Shown here: in pieces, positions 1 through 8,967 of the stretch
Numbering within the stretch: position 1 is the first letter of the stretch
Layout: the number at the start of each line of letters is the position of its first letter
Assembly: GCF_041197575.1 (NCBI RefSeq)
Contig: NZ_JBDKXB010000007.1
Coordinates: 93,354 to 157,353, forward strand
Origin: Thioalkalicoccus limnaeus
Lineage (GTDB): Bacteria; Pseudomonadota; Gammaproteobacteria; Chromatiales; Chromatiaceae
Direction: 5' to 3'
DNA: 64,000 nt
The notes under the pieces: generated by a model
The model's database searches: none
Told to the model about the DNA's origin: nothing
The model's input: the letters and a program-made list of their open reading frames with translations, nothing else
Made by a program: the position numbers and the translations under genes

Positions 1-2
1 AG

Positions 3-1904
3 GCGAGCATCATGCTCGGGGTGCCGCGTCTGTTCGAAGCGATCTGGACCGCGCTCGCGGGGCGCGTCGCGGAGCGCGGCCGGGTGCCGGCGGCGCTCTT
101 CCGTGGGCTGCTCGCGCTGTCGATCGCGGCGCGCGCCCGACTCGGCTGGCGGCTCGGTCGGCGCTTGTTCGCGAGCCTTCACCAGCGTCTCGGGTCCAGC
201 TTGCGGTTGATGGTATCCGGCGGGGCCGCGCTCGACCCGACCCTCGGGCGCCGACTTCAGGGGCTAGGTTGGGAGGTCGCGACCGGATACGGGCTCAGCG
301 AGACCTCTCCGATCCTGACATTGAACCGTCCTGATCGGATCCGCCTGGAGAGCGCGGGTTTGCCGTTGGCGAACGTCGAGTTGCGGATCGCCGAAGCGGA
401 GGGACCTGGCGAAGTGCTGGCGCGTGGCCCGAACGTGTTCGGCGGCTATTGGCAATTGCCGGAGAAGACCGCGAAGGTTCTCGATGAGCAGGGTTGGTTC
501 CGTACCGGCGATGTCGGCCGACTGGACGCCGACGGGTACCTGCACCTACAGGGCCGAGCCTCGGCGATGATCGTGCTGTCGGGAGGCGAGAACGTCGACC
601 CCGAGCGGGTCGAAAAGGTGCTCGGCGCGGCCGACGAGATCCGCGAGGCCGGGGTGTTGGCCCACGGTGATCGGCTGGCCGCGGTGATCGTGCCCGAGGA
701 TCGCGTGATCCGCGAAACCGACGGTACGGCCGCGTTGCGCGAGCGGGTCGGGCAGGTGATGCGCGATGCGGCGCGTGCTCTGCCGAGCCACCATCGGCCC
801 GGGGTTTTGCGAGTCGCACTCGATCCGCTGCCGCGAACGCGGCTCGGAAAGCTGCGCCGGCATAAGCTCGAGGCGCTGTTCGCGCGCCTCGCGAGCGAGG
901 ACCTCGACCAAGCCACGATGGCGGCCCCGATCGCGATCCAGGATATGTCCCCGGAGGATCAGCAGTTGCTGTCGGACCCGGCGGCCGAGGGGGCCTGGCG
1001 CTACCTGGCCGAACGTTTTTCCGATCGGCGTCTGACGCCGGACACCAGCCTGGCGCTGGACCTCGATATCGATTCGCTGGGCTGGGTCGATCTGACCCTG
1101 GCGCTGCGTGATCGGGCCGGAATCGAGCTGGAGGATGCGGCCATTGCCCGTGTGGAAACGGTTCGTGACCTGTTGCGTGAAGCGTCGGCTTCGGCCTCGG
1201 TTGATTCGGCTGGAGAGGATCTGATCACGGCCCTGGCCGACCCCGAGCGGATCCTGAATCCGGAACAGCAGGCCTGGTTGGCGCCACGCGGAGCGATTCG
1301 GACCTTGGCCGCCCGTCTGCTGCTCGGGCTGTCACGCCTGACGACGCGTTCCTTGATCCGGCTGGAGGTGCGCGGTCGTATTCCGGCCGCTGGTCCTTAC
1401 CTGGTGGCTCCGCGCCATTTGAGCTCGCTCGACCCGGTGATGTTGGCCCAGGTCGTGACCGCCCGTCAGTTGGACTCGATCTACTGGGCGGGCTGGACCG
1501 GCATCCTCTTCGCGAACCCTGTCAGCCGTTGGTTCAGTCGCGTGGCGCAGGTCTTGCCGATCGATCCGGGCGCGGCGCCGAGGGCCAGTCTGGCGTTGGG
1601 CGCGGCTTGTCTCGAGCGGGGCTTCAGCCTGGTTTGGTTTCCGGAGGGGCGCCGCTCCGAGGATGGGTCCTTGCAAGCTTTCCGGCCCGGCGTCGGGTTG
1701 CTGCTGCGAGCCCATCCGGTGCCCGTCGTCCCGGTCTGGATCGATGGCACCCGCGAAGCGATGCCGCCTGGGCGCTGGTTTCCTCGGCCGGGTCGTGTGC
1801 GGATCGTCATCGGCGATCCGATCCCTGTTGACGAACTCGGTGGCGATGAGCGGGAAATCGTCCGCCTGATCGAGAAGCGGGTCGCCGCGCTCGGGGCCGA
1901 GTGA
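3..1904 (+). CDS. Acyl-CoA/ACP ligase - acyl carrier - PlsC acyltransferase fusion, 3' part
   Basis: The reading frame is open at the left edge, so the gene starts upstream; residues here are numbered from the first Met in the window (base 12). Residues 1-290 are the C-terminal half of an AMP-forming acyl ligase, with GYGLSETSP near 92-100, the hinge motif GWFRTGDVG near 161-169 and the catalytic lysine in RTRLGK near 280. Residues 325-395 form a phosphopantetheine carrier domain with Ser355 in DIDSLG. Residues 450-630 are a PlsC-type acyltransferase with HLSSLD (HX4D, 469-474) and FPEG (543-546). Such fusions activate a fatty acid, tether it to the carrier and move it to a lysophospholipid-like acceptor at the inner membrane. 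The family and domain order are clear; the acceptor is unknown. Confidence 0.85.
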   Translation, partial: ASIMLGVPRLFEAIWTALAGRVAERGRVPAALFRGLLALSIAARARLGWRLGRRLFASLHQRLGSSLRLMVSGGAALDPTLGRRLQGLGWEVATGYGLSETSPILTLNRPDRIRLESAGLPLANVELRIAEAEGPGEVLARGPNVFGGYWQLPEKTAKVLDEQGWFRTGDVGRLDADGYLHLQGRASAMIVLSGGENVDPERVEKVLGAADEIREAGVLAHGDRLAAVIVPEDRVIRETDGTAALRERVGQVMRDAARALPSHHRPGVLRVALDPLPRTRLGKLRRHKLEALFARLASEDLDQATMAAPIAIQDMSPEDQQLLSDPAAEGAWRYLAERFSDRRLTPDTSLALDLDIDSLGWVDLTLALRDRAGIELEDAAIARVETVRDLLREASASASVDSAGEDLITALADPERILNPEQQAWLAPRGAIRTLAARLLLGLSRLTTRSLIRLEVRGRIPAAGPYLVAPRHLSSLDPVMLAQVVTARQLDSIYWAGWTGILFANPVSRWFSRVAQVLPIDPGAAPRASLALGAACLERGFSLVWFPEGRRSEDGSLQAFRPGVGLLLRAHPVPVVPVWIDGTREAMPPGRWFPRPGRVRIVIGDPIPVDELGGDEREIVRLIEKRVAALGAE

Positions 1905-1990
1905 GGCGCTGGATACCCAGGGGTTGGCGTACGCCGAATGGATTGAACAAGGCCGGCATGAACCGAACCAGCCTCTTCGACTTGCAGAAT

Positions 1991-2066
1991 TGGTGGGCCG
2001 TCAGGGATTCGAACCCCGGACCTATGGATTAAGAGTCCACTGCTCTACCAGCTGAGCTAACGGCCC
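1991..2066 (-). tRNA. tRNA-Lys (anticodon CTT)
   Basis: The reverse complement folds as a 76-nt cloverleaf starting GGGCCGTTAGCTCAG, with GGTTCGAATCC in the T arm and an encoded CCA. The anticodon loop is CTCTTAA, which gives CTT. It is the last of five tRNAs read leftward. Confidence 0.95.
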
Positions 2067-2138
2067 AATGATCGTTACGGCGCGGGAGGCCGACGCGTTT
2101 GCCGGGGCTAAGTATGATACCTAGCCGTCACGCGATGA

Positions 2139-2215
2139 TGGGGTGGACGATGGGAATCGAACCCACGACCACAGGAGCCACAATCCTGTGCTCTACCAAC
2201 TGAGCTACGTCCACC
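2139..2215 (-). tRNA. tRNA-His (anticodon GTG)
   Basis: The 77-nt cloverleaf has the extra 5' G(-1) opposite C73 that is the histidine identity element, anticodon loop TTGTGGC and an encoded CCA. Confidence 0.95.
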
Positions 2216-2254
2216 ATCGAAAACCGTCACGGACGGGATCTAGCCGACCGTGAT

Positions 2255-2331
<77 letters not shown>

Positions 2332-2355
2332 TTCGCTAAGCAAAAACCCTGCGAT

Positions 2356-2432
2356 TGGTCGGGGTAGAGGGATTTGAACCCCCGACATCCTGCTCCCAAA
2401 GCAGGCGCGCTACCAGACTGCGCTATACCCCG
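2356..2432 (-). tRNA. tRNA-Pro (anticodon TGG)
   Basis: The 77-nt cloverleaf starts with C1 as expected for proline tRNA, has anticodon loop TTTGGGA, a GGTTCAAATCC T arm and an encoded CCA. The 276 bp separating it from the upstream tRNA-Val hold no gene that I can see. Confidence 0.95.
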
Positions 2433-2708
2433 CTCGTGCCGGCCTGTTGAGCCCAGACCGCAAAGAATACCCCGGCACGCAATCATCGTCAAACAAGAGC
2501 TTTCCCGCGACAGCTCTTCCGGTTCGGTCCGGGCTCGCCCAGTGCGGTCTGTCGCCTCCGCCAAGGCTCCCGGAGCAGCCTGCGCCCCCGCACCCGAAAA
2601 GCCCACAGGCGCGTTCCCGGGCCGAACGGTGAGACGCGCGATGCCCGATGCGATAAGGCCTTTACAAGGAAACGCCGGCTCGGCGTTCGGCTCTCGGTAG
2701 CCGAGTGT

Positions 2709-2783
2709 TGGTGGGCGCGGCTGGGATCGAACCAGCGACCCCTGCCGTGTGAAGGCAGTGCTCTCCCGCTGAGCTACGCGCCC
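2709..2783 (-). tRNA. tRNA-Val (anticodon CAC)
   Basis: The 75-nt cloverleaf starts GGGCGCGTAGCTCAGC, has anticodon stem CTGCC/GGCAG around loop TTCACAC, a GGTTCGATCCC T arm and an encoded CCA. It is the first tRNA of the leftward cluster and lies just downstream of the hydrolase gene. Confidence 0.9.
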
Positions 2784-2801
2784 GGTCAAGAATGCGGAAT
2801 T

Positions 2802-3776
2802 CTAGGCGTCGCGGTGCGGCGCGTCAATCGATGCGCGCCGATTCGCGGGCGCCGCGGCCGGCTCGGCGCAGCCTTGTATCGGATGTCGAAGATCCCGCAG
2901 GATCGTCTCGGCGTGGCACAGCGGTAGCGAGAAGTGGCCTTCGGCGGGGAGGATGTGGGTCGTGCATCGAGGCAGGTGGCGCGCGTACCAGTGGGCGTGT
3001 GCGACCGGGACCGTGCCGTCGTCTTCGCCATGCCAAAGGTCGATCGGAAAGCCGATCTCGGCATAACGAAGGCCCCAAGGGCGAGTGTAAAGCTGGATGT
3101 CCTGGCGGGCGCCGCGCGCGCCATGGTCGAGCGCGTCCTGAATCGTTCGATTCATGATGGCGCGGACGCGGGGATCGGCGAGCTGGTCGCGGTCGACGGG
3201 CGGCGCGGCGGCGTCGCGGACCCATTCAACTGTCTGCGGCCACCGCGCGAACAGGTGGGAGGCCGGTTCGCCGTAGACGAGCCGGGTCATGACGGGTAAC
3301 CGGCTGGCCAGCCACAGCGCGTTACGCGATGGTGCGCGCATCTCGGCCAGGACCTCGGGACGGTACACGGGGCCCAGCGGACACACCAGCAGGCAGCCAT
3401 CGAGCCGCTCGGGCATGGCTGCCGCGCAGGCCAGCGCGTAGGGTCCGCCGCCGGAGATTCCGGCCAGCGTGGCCCGCTCGAGGCCCAGGTGATCGAGTAG
3501 CCGAGCGCAATCATCGGCCCAATCCGGGATCCGCCGATCGGGGTCGAACTCCGAGGCACCGTAGCCGGGTCGATCCGCCGCGATCAGGCGCACCCCGACC
3601 GCACAGGCCGCCGGATGCAGCAGCAGGGCCTCGCGCCGGGAGCTTGGAAAGCCGTGGCAATACACCAAGGGGATGCCCGCCGGATCGCCGTATTCGCCGT
3701 AGGCGAGGCGCCGGCCGCGTGCCATCGGGGCGAACGATGGCGGCTGGTCCAACAGCGCAATCGAATCCGGATTCAT
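2802..3776 (-). CDS. Alpha/beta-fold hydrolase
   Basis: The 324-residue protein has the alpha/beta hydrolase plan: an oxyanion-hole segment YCHGFPSSRREAL near residue 40, the nucleophile elbow GISGGG near 105-110, an Asp in LWHGEDDGTVP near 250 and a late His in EGHFSLP near 280. It is probably a cytosolic esterase or similar enzyme; the substrate cannot be read from the sequence. Its ATG overlaps the stop codon of pyk by 4 bp, so the two are co-transcribed and translationally coupled. No signal peptide is visible. Confidence 0.8.
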   Translation of the reverse strand: MNPDSIALLDQPPSFAPMARGRRLAYGEYGDPAGIPLVYCHGFPSSRREALLLHPAACAVGVRLIAADRPGYGASEFDPDRRIPDWADDCARLLDHLGLERATLAGISGGGPYALACAAAMPERLDGCLLVCPLGPVYRPEVLAEMRAPSRNALWLASRLPVMTRLVYGEPASHLFARWPQTVEWVRDAAAPPVDRDQLADPRVRAIMNRTIQDALDHGARGARQDIQLYTRPWGLRYAEIGFPIDLWHGEDDGTVPVAHAHWYARHLPRCTTHILPAEGHFSLPLCHAETILRDLRHPIQGCAEPAAAPANRRASIDAPHRDA

Positions 3777-5218
3777 CTCGTCGCTCGTCGTTGCGCGCCG
3801 AGTTCAAGGATCTCCATACGGTGATTGCCGCGCGGGTTTTCGGCCGATGGACCTTGGGTGAGCAGGACCAGGCCGTCGCGGACCCCCTGTGTCGCGAGCC
3901 AGGTCCGCGCGAAGTCGGACCAGTCGGCTCGGTCGACGTCGACGGCGATCGGCAGGATACCGTAGGAGAAGGACAGGGCCTGGCAGGTCGATTCGTTCGG
4001 GCTCAGCGCGATGATCCAGACCGGCAGTCGAAACCGCGCCACGTTGCGTGCCGTGTCGCCGCTGCGGGTCGGCACCAGTACGGCCTGGAAGAGGCTACGC
4101 TCGATCGTGTGGTAGACACTCTCGGCGATCAGGTCGACGGCTCGCAGGGCCTCGCCGTTCGCGCGTTCCGTCGTCAGCGGCCGGAAGGGGCGCCAGGGTC
4201 GTTCGGGCTCGACGGCCGCCGCGATGCTGGCCAGCATCGCGACCGACTCGACCGGATAGCGCCCCATCGCCGATTCGGCCGACAGCATCACGCAGTCGGT
4301 CCCATCGAGGATCGCGTTCGCGACGTCGGTCGCCTCGGCGCGGGTCGGACGACTGACCGTGACCATGGACTCGAGCATCTGGGTCGCCGTGATGACCGGT
4401 TTGCCCGCACGATTGGCCTTGTCCATGATACGTTTCTGGGTCACCGCGATCTGTTCGATCGGGATCTCCACGCCGAGATCGCCGCGTGCGACCATCAGGC
4501 CGTCGCTGGCCTCGAGGATCTCGTCGAGATGGTCGAGGGCCCCGGCGCGCTCGATCTTCGCGATCAGGAACGGGGTGTAATCGAGCGCATTGGCTGCGCG
4601 GCGCACCGCGTGGATGTCGGCCGCGTTGGCGACGAAGGATTGGCTGACCGCATCGAGCCGATGCGTGGCCGCGAACCCCAGCCACTTCTGGTCATTATCG
4701 GTGAAGGCGCACAGACCGAGATCGATACCGGGCAGGTTGAGGCCCTTGCGCGAGCGCAGCTCGCCACCGACCCGAATCCGGCAGATCACGTCGGTTGCCG
4801 TGACCTCGACGACCTTGAGCAGGATGAAGCCGTCGTTCAGGAACAGCCGGTCGCCAGGACGGACCGCGGCGGGCAGCCCCGGGAAACTGACGCTGACACG
4901 TTCGGAGCTGCCCGACACCTCGTCCGTGGTGAGCCGGATCGTCGCATCGCGATTGAGCTCGATCGGCTCCTCGGCCAGATCGCCGATACGCATCTTGGGA
5001 CCCGGCAGGTCGCCCATGATCGCGACCCGACGGCCGACCTCGTTGGCGGCGGCCCGGATCCGCCCGATCAGCCGGCTGTGATAGTCCTCGTCGCCGTGCG
5101 AGAAGTTCAGCCGTGCCACATTGAGCCCGGCGAGGATCATCTCGCGCAAGACCTCGGGATCCTCGGACGCTGGTCCGATCGTGGCCACGATCTTCGTCTT
5201 GTTCGATGGGAACTGCAT
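3773..5218 (-). CDS. pyk: Pyruvate kinase
   Basis: This enzyme makes pyruvate and ATP from phosphoenolpyruvate and ADP in glycolysis. The 481-residue protein begins MQFPSNKTKIVATIGPAS, the classic pyruvate kinase N-terminus, and contains GLNVARLNFSHG, the metal-binding VARGDLGVEIP, TATQMLESM and GTDCVMLSAESAMGRYP. The frame stays open for about 120 codons upstream, but that stretch is low-complexity Arg/Ser and matches nothing in the family, so the start at 5218 is preferred; length then fits the usual 470-480 residues. It is the first gene of a two-gene unit with the hydrolase. Confidence 0.95.
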   Translation of the reverse strand: MQFPSNKTKIVATIGPASEDPEVLREMILAGLNVARLNFSHGDEDYHSRLIGRIRAAANEVGRRVAIMGDLPGPKMRIGDLAEEPIELNRDATIRLTTDEVSGSSERVSVSFPGLPAAVRPGDRLFLNDGFILLKVVEVTATDVICRIRVGGELRSRKGLNLPGIDLGLCAFTDNDQKWLGFAATHRLDAVSQSFVANAADIHAVRRAANALDYTPFLIAKIERAGALDHLDEILEASDGLMVARGDLGVEIPIEQIAVTQKRIMDKANRAGKPVITATQMLESMVTVSRPTRAEATDVANAILDGTDCVMLSAESAMGRYPVESVAMLASIAAAVEPERPWRPFRPLTTERANGEALRAVDLIAESVYHTIERSLFQAVLVPTRSGDTARNVARFRLPVWIIALSPNESTCQALSFSYGILPIAVDVDRADWSDFARTWLATQGVRDGLVLLTQGPSAENPRGNHRMEILELGAQRRATR

Positions 5219-5713
5219 GGCGCTGCCTGCTCGGTGAGATTGGGTCTGCATGGCGATGGTGTTCGGAGCACAGGTCGTCGGTCTTGCGGTCGTGACGCAG
5301 TCGGAGCGAGACCGGCTCCGCGACGCGGCCGGGCCCGATGCGTCGCGGTGACGACGCCCGAGACCTCGCGGAGACCGCGACGCGATTGTAACCCGAACCC
5401 GATGACGGAAATCGGGCGGCGTGCGGGCCTCGGCGAGCCCACCTCGACCGTGGTATCGTGCCGCGTCCGCCGGGTCGCGGGTTCGAGATCCTGATCCGGG
5501 CCCGATTGACGATCGGGCTCGGCGTGACCGCGAGCACCCGGACCCGACCGAGAGGGTCGAGAGGGCGCGGCCGGTGAGCACCGCCGCACGCCCCGCACCG
5601 GGTGCTGCAGGGTGCTCGCATGGCGCTCATCGTCCGGGCGAGCGCCCCGGGGATCGCCACGAGGTGCGCGGGGGATCGCCACGAGGTGAGCGGGGGATCG
5701 CGAAGAGGCATCG
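5219..5713. other. Divergent intergenic region between pyk and the FetA-like gene
   Basis: About 495 bp without a convincing gene. It must hold the promoters of both flanking units, but it is very GC-rich and I see no clear -35/-10 pair. The right end carries a 22-bp tandem repeat, listed separately. Confidence 0.6.
5649..5701. repeat. 22-bp tandem repeat, 2.4 copies
   Basis: Two copies of a 22-bp unit starting GGGGATCGCCACGAGGTG at 5649 and 5671, differing at one base, are followed by an 8-bp partial third copy. The array ends 12 bp before the ATG of the ABC ATPase and so lies in its leader. Confidence 0.85.
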
Positions 5714-6322
5714 ATGAACGCCTTGTTGGATGTGCTTGACCTCGAGACAGCGCGACTCGGGCCGCTGAGTCTGCGTCTGGCGGTGGGGGAACTGGTGCAG
5801 GTCACGGGTGCTTCCGGCTCCGGCAAGTCCTTGCTGCTGCGCGCCCTCGCGGATCTGGACGCGAGTCGCGGCCTGGTCCGCCTGGGTGACTGTGATCGCG
5901 ACCGAATCGCCCCCGGCGATTGGCGTCGGCAAGTCGCCTATGTCCCCGCCGAGACCGCCTGGTGGGCGCCACGGGTCGACGGGAATTTCCCGCCCGGTTG
6001 GCGGCTTCATGATGCCAAGTCCTGGCTGGCGTGCTTCGCGCTGCCCGATGATGCCCTCGACTGGGAGATCGAACGCCTGTCCAGCGGCGAGCGGCAGCGC
6101 CTGGGTCTGCTGCGGGCCTTGCTGAATCGCCCGCGCGTGCTGCTGCTCGACGAACCCACCGCGAACCTCGATCGCGAGAATACGCAGCGGCTCGAGGCCG
6201 CCGTGCGCCGCTATCTGGCCGAGCACGGCGCCGGCGCCATCTGGGTCAGCCACGACAGGCTCCAGCAGGATCGCCTCGGTGGCCGCGTGCTGGAGATCCA
6301 TGACGGCAGGTTGCGGTCGTGA
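5714..6322 (+). CDS. fetA: ABC transporter ATPase, FetA/YbbL-like
   Basis: The 202-residue ATPase has Walker A GASGSGKS near residues 33-40, the ABC signature LSSGERQRLGLLRALL near 120, Walker B VLLLDEPTANLD near 140 and a switch His in WVSHDR. Its short length and its overlap with a UPF0014-type permease are the marks of the FetAB/YbbLM exporter, which in E. coli exports iron and protects against oxidative stress. Its stop overlaps the permease start by 4 bp. The function is transferred from the family; no metal-binding residue proves it here. Confidence 0.85.
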   Translation: MNALLDVLDLETARLGPLSLRLAVGELVQVTGASGSGKSLLLRALADLDASRGLVRLGDCDRDRIAPGDWRRQVAYVPAETAWWAPRVDGNFPPGWRLHDAKSWLACFALPDDALDWEIERLSSGERQRLGLLRALLNRPRVLLLDEPTANLDRENTQRLEAAVRRYLAEHGAGAIWVSHDRLQQDRLGGRVLEIHDGRLRS

Positions 6323-7125
6323 CCCTGATCATCTTGAGTCCCTGGGATCTGGCCTTGGCGGGGCTCCTGGTGGGTGCGCTGGCTGGTCTGACGCTGTGGG
6401 CCGGTCTTGGCCTCGGCCGTAGTCTGTTGATCGCCGCGGCCCGCACGGTCGTACAGTTGCTGCTCATCGGTCTCGTCCTGCAAACGCTGTTCGACCATGC
6501 GCGTCTCGAATGGGTAGCGCTGATGGCGTTGGTGATGCTGCTGATCGCCGGTTACGAGGTCATGGCCCGGCAAGAGCGCCGCTTCGCCGGGGCTTGGGGG
6601 TACGGCATCGGGGCGGTGACCATGTTCGTCTCGGCCTTTGCGGTCACCGTGTTGGCCTTGACGACGATGGTCGGCGCGGCCCCTTGGTGGACACCTCAGT
6701 ATGCGATTCCGCTGCTCGGCATGCTGCTCGGAAATACGATGACCGGCATCGCCCTGGGCCTGGACCGTTTGACTCAGGCCGTTTGGCGTGAGCGAAGCCT
6801 GATCGAAGGGCGTCTCGCCCTCGGCGAGTCCTGGATGGCCGCGACGACGACGATGCGACGCCAGGCGGCGCGCAGCGGCCTGATGCCGACGATCAACGCG
6901 ATGGCGGCGGCCGGCGTCGTCAGTCTGCCGGGCATGATGACTGGGCAGATCCTGGCCGGGGCGCCGCCGGTCGAGGCGGTCAAGTACCAGATCCTGATCA
7001 TGTTCCTGATCGCCGCCGGGACGGGTTTCGGCACCTTGGGGGCGGTGCGACTGGCGTCCCGTCGTTTGTTCGACCAGCGCGAGCGTTTGCGTCTCGACCG
7101 GCTCCGGCCCATTGCGCGCCGGTGA
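6319..7125 (+). CDS. fetB: ABC transporter permease, FetB/YbbM-like (UPF0014)
   Basis: A 268-residue inner-membrane protein with about seven hydrophobic segments, starting near residues 10-30 (LALAGLLVGALAGLTLWAGL). The conserved family block PLLGMLLGNTMTGIALGLDR is near 135-155, and ALGESWMAATTTMRRQAARSGLMPTINAMAAAGVVSLPGMMTGQILAG follows in short matching pieces. It pairs with the overlapping ATPase as an iron-type exporter. Length and topology fit the family. Confidence 0.88.
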   Translation: MTLIILSPWDLALAGLLVGALAGLTLWAGLGLGRSLLIAAARTVVQLLLIGLVLQTLFDHARLEWVALMALVMLLIAGYEVMARQERRFAGAWGYGIGAVTMFVSAFAVTVLALTTMVGAAPWWTPQYAIPLLGMLLGNTMTGIALGLDRLTQAVWRERSLIEGRLALGESWMAATTTMRRQAARSGLMPTINAMAAAGVVSLPGMMTGQILAGAPPVEAVKYQILIMFLIAAGTGFGTLGAVRLASRRLFDQRERLRLDRLRPIARR

Positions 7126-7335
7126 TCTCGCCACGCTGACCCGATCGCTCGCATGCGGCCGGCCGGGGGGCCGCGGCCAGTGGAGGCGGGGCAAACCCCA
7201 TTCTCTGCGGGTTGGGAAAGGTCGGGTTCCGACCACATCCTCGAGACAGGACGGCGTGAGGCGGGTAGTCGGGACTGCCGCGGACACGCCGGCTGTCCAA
7301 ATCCTGTCGTCCATCCGTGCCCGCCGCCTTCGATC

Positions 7336-8820
7336 ATGACCAATCACTTGCCCGGCCTGCGTTTCGATAACAGCTTTCACCGCTTACCAGCGGGGTTCCA
7401 TGTCCGTCTGGCGCCGACCCCGGTCGCGACGCCGCGCCTGATCCGACTCAACGAGACCCTGGCTGGTCAGCTCGGGCTCGACCTCACGGCGCTCGACGAG
7501 ACCGATCTTGCCGGCGTCTTCTCCGGCAATCAGCTGCCAAGTGGCGCGGATCCGATCGCGACTCCCTACGCGGGCCACCAGTTCGGGCACTTCGTCCCGC
7601 AACTCGGGGACGGCCGCGCGATCTTGCTCGGCGAGGTGATCGATCGCCGCGGTCAGCGCCAGGACGTGCAGCTGAAAGGCGCGGGCCGCACCCCGTTTTC
7701 GCGGAACGGAGACGGCCGCGCCGCGCTCGGTCCGGTGCTGCGCGAATACCTGGTCAGCGAGGCGATGCAGGCCCTCGGCATTCCGACCACGCGGGCCTTG
7801 GCGGCGGTGACGACCGGCGAACCCGTCTACCGGGAGTCGGTCCTGCCGGGCGCGATCCTGACCCGGGTGGCGGCCAGTCATCTCCGCGTCGGGACCTTCG
7901 AATACTTTGCCGCTCGCGGCGATACCCAGGCCGTTGCCCAGCTGGCCGATTACGTGATCGAACGCCACTATCCCTCGGTCCGTGACGAGGCCGACCCCTA
8001 TCTGGCCTTGCTCGCCGCGGTGATGGATCGCCAGGCTGTGCTGGTGGCCAGCTGGATGTTGGTCGGCTTCATCCACGGCGTGATGAACACCGATAACATG
8101 GCGATCAGCGGGGAAACCATCGACTACGGTCCGTGCGCCTTCCTCGACGCCTACGACCCCGATGCGGTCTTCAGTTCGATCGATCACGGTGGCCGTTATG
8201 CGTTCGCGAACCAACCCTTGATCGCGCAATGGAACCTCGCCCGTCTGGCGGAGACACTGTTGCCCCTGATCGATCCGGACGCCGAGCGTTCGGTCGCGCG
8301 CGCCACCGAGGTGATCGATGGTTTTCGCGAACGCTTTCAGCCGCATTGGCTCGCCGGCATGCGGCGCAAGCTCGGACTCTACTCGGTCGAACCCGGCGAC
8401 GGCGCGCTGATCCTGAAGCTGCTCGATGCGATGCGCGCCGGTTCGGCGGATTTCACGCTGACCTTCCGGCGGCTCGGCGAGGCCGCCGCCGATGCACGGG
8501 GGCATGAGCGGGTGCGCGCGCTATTCGCGGACCCAGCCGCTTACGACGAGTGGGCCGCCGCCTGGCAGGACCGCTTGACCCGCGACCCGGTCGCGCCCGC
8601 GGTACGCGCGGCACGGATGCATCAGGTCAACCCGGTCGTGATCCCGCGCAACCATAGGGTCGAGCAAGCGTTGGATGCGGCGATCGACGGTGACTTCCGG
8701 CCGTTCGAGGCGCTGCTGCGGGCACTGACCGACCCCTATCGCGACGACGCCGACAAGGCCCCGTTCGTCGAACCGCCGTCGCCGGCGGAACGCGTCTATC
8801 AGACCTTCTGCGGGACTTAG
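7336..8820 (+). CDS. selO: Protein adenylyltransferase SelO (YdiU)
   Basis: SelO is a pseudokinase-fold enzyme that transfers AMP from ATP to Ser, Thr and Tyr of target proteins and takes part in the redox stress response. The 494-residue protein starts MTNHLPGLRFDNSFHRLPAG and carries the family blocks YAGHQFGHFVPQLGDGRA, QLKGAGRTPFSRNGDGRAA, GFIHGVMNTDNMAISG and DYGPCAFLDAY. An earlier in-frame start at 7153 would add about 60 residues of non-family sequence, so 7336 is chosen. The C-terminus ends FCGT, so there is no selenocysteine codon; bacterial members often have Cys here. Confidence 0.92.
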   Translation: MTNHLPGLRFDNSFHRLPAGFHVRLAPTPVATPRLIRLNETLAGQLGLDLTALDETDLAGVFSGNQLPSGADPIATPYAGHQFGHFVPQLGDGRAILLGEVIDRRGQRQDVQLKGAGRTPFSRNGDGRAALGPVLREYLVSEAMQALGIPTTRALAAVTTGEPVYRESVLPGAILTRVAASHLRVGTFEYFAARGDTQAVAQLADYVIERHYPSVRDEADPYLALLAAVMDRQAVLVASWMLVGFIHGVMNTDNMAISGETIDYGPCAFLDAYDPDAVFSSIDHGGRYAFANQPLIAQWNLARLAETLLPLIDPDAERSVARATEVIDGFRERFQPHWLAGMRRKLGLYSVEPGDGALILKLLDAMRAGSADFTLTFRRLGEAAADARGHERVRALFADPAAYDEWAAAWQDRLTRDPVAPAVRAARMHQVNPVVIPRNHRVEQALDAAIDGDFRPFEALLRALTDPYRDDADKAPFVEPPSPAERVYQTFCGT

Positions 8821-8836
8821 AGAGACGTGAAGATGA

Positions 8837-8927
8837 AGCCACGGATGGACACGGAAAAAAGATCAAGTGACGGAGGAGTCGACACAGGGCTGATTCGATC
8901 CGCGAGTTTCCGTGTGCTTCCGTGGCT
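8837..8927. repeat. Interrupted inverted repeat between selO and the convergent operon
   Basis: The arms 8837-8857 (AGCCACGGATGGACACGGAAA) and 8907-8927 are inverted copies matching at 18 of 21 bases, separated by 49 bp. The element lies between the two convergent stop codons and may end transcription from both sides. Part of the arm (AGCCACGGAT) recurs at 63283, which suggests a dispersed repeat family. Confidence 0.75.
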
Positions 8928-8967
8928 CCTTTCATCCGTTGGGGTGACTGGCCCGCGGGTATGACAG

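Noticed and set aside
3329..5494. Long plus-strand open frame opposite the hydrolase and pyruvate kinase genes
   Set aside because: Arg/Asp/Gly-rich translation without motifs, fully antisense to clear genes; a by-product of high GC.
5219..5581. N-terminal extension of pyruvate kinase
   Set aside because: The added 121 residues are Arg/Ser-rich with no family match, and a good start exists at 5218.
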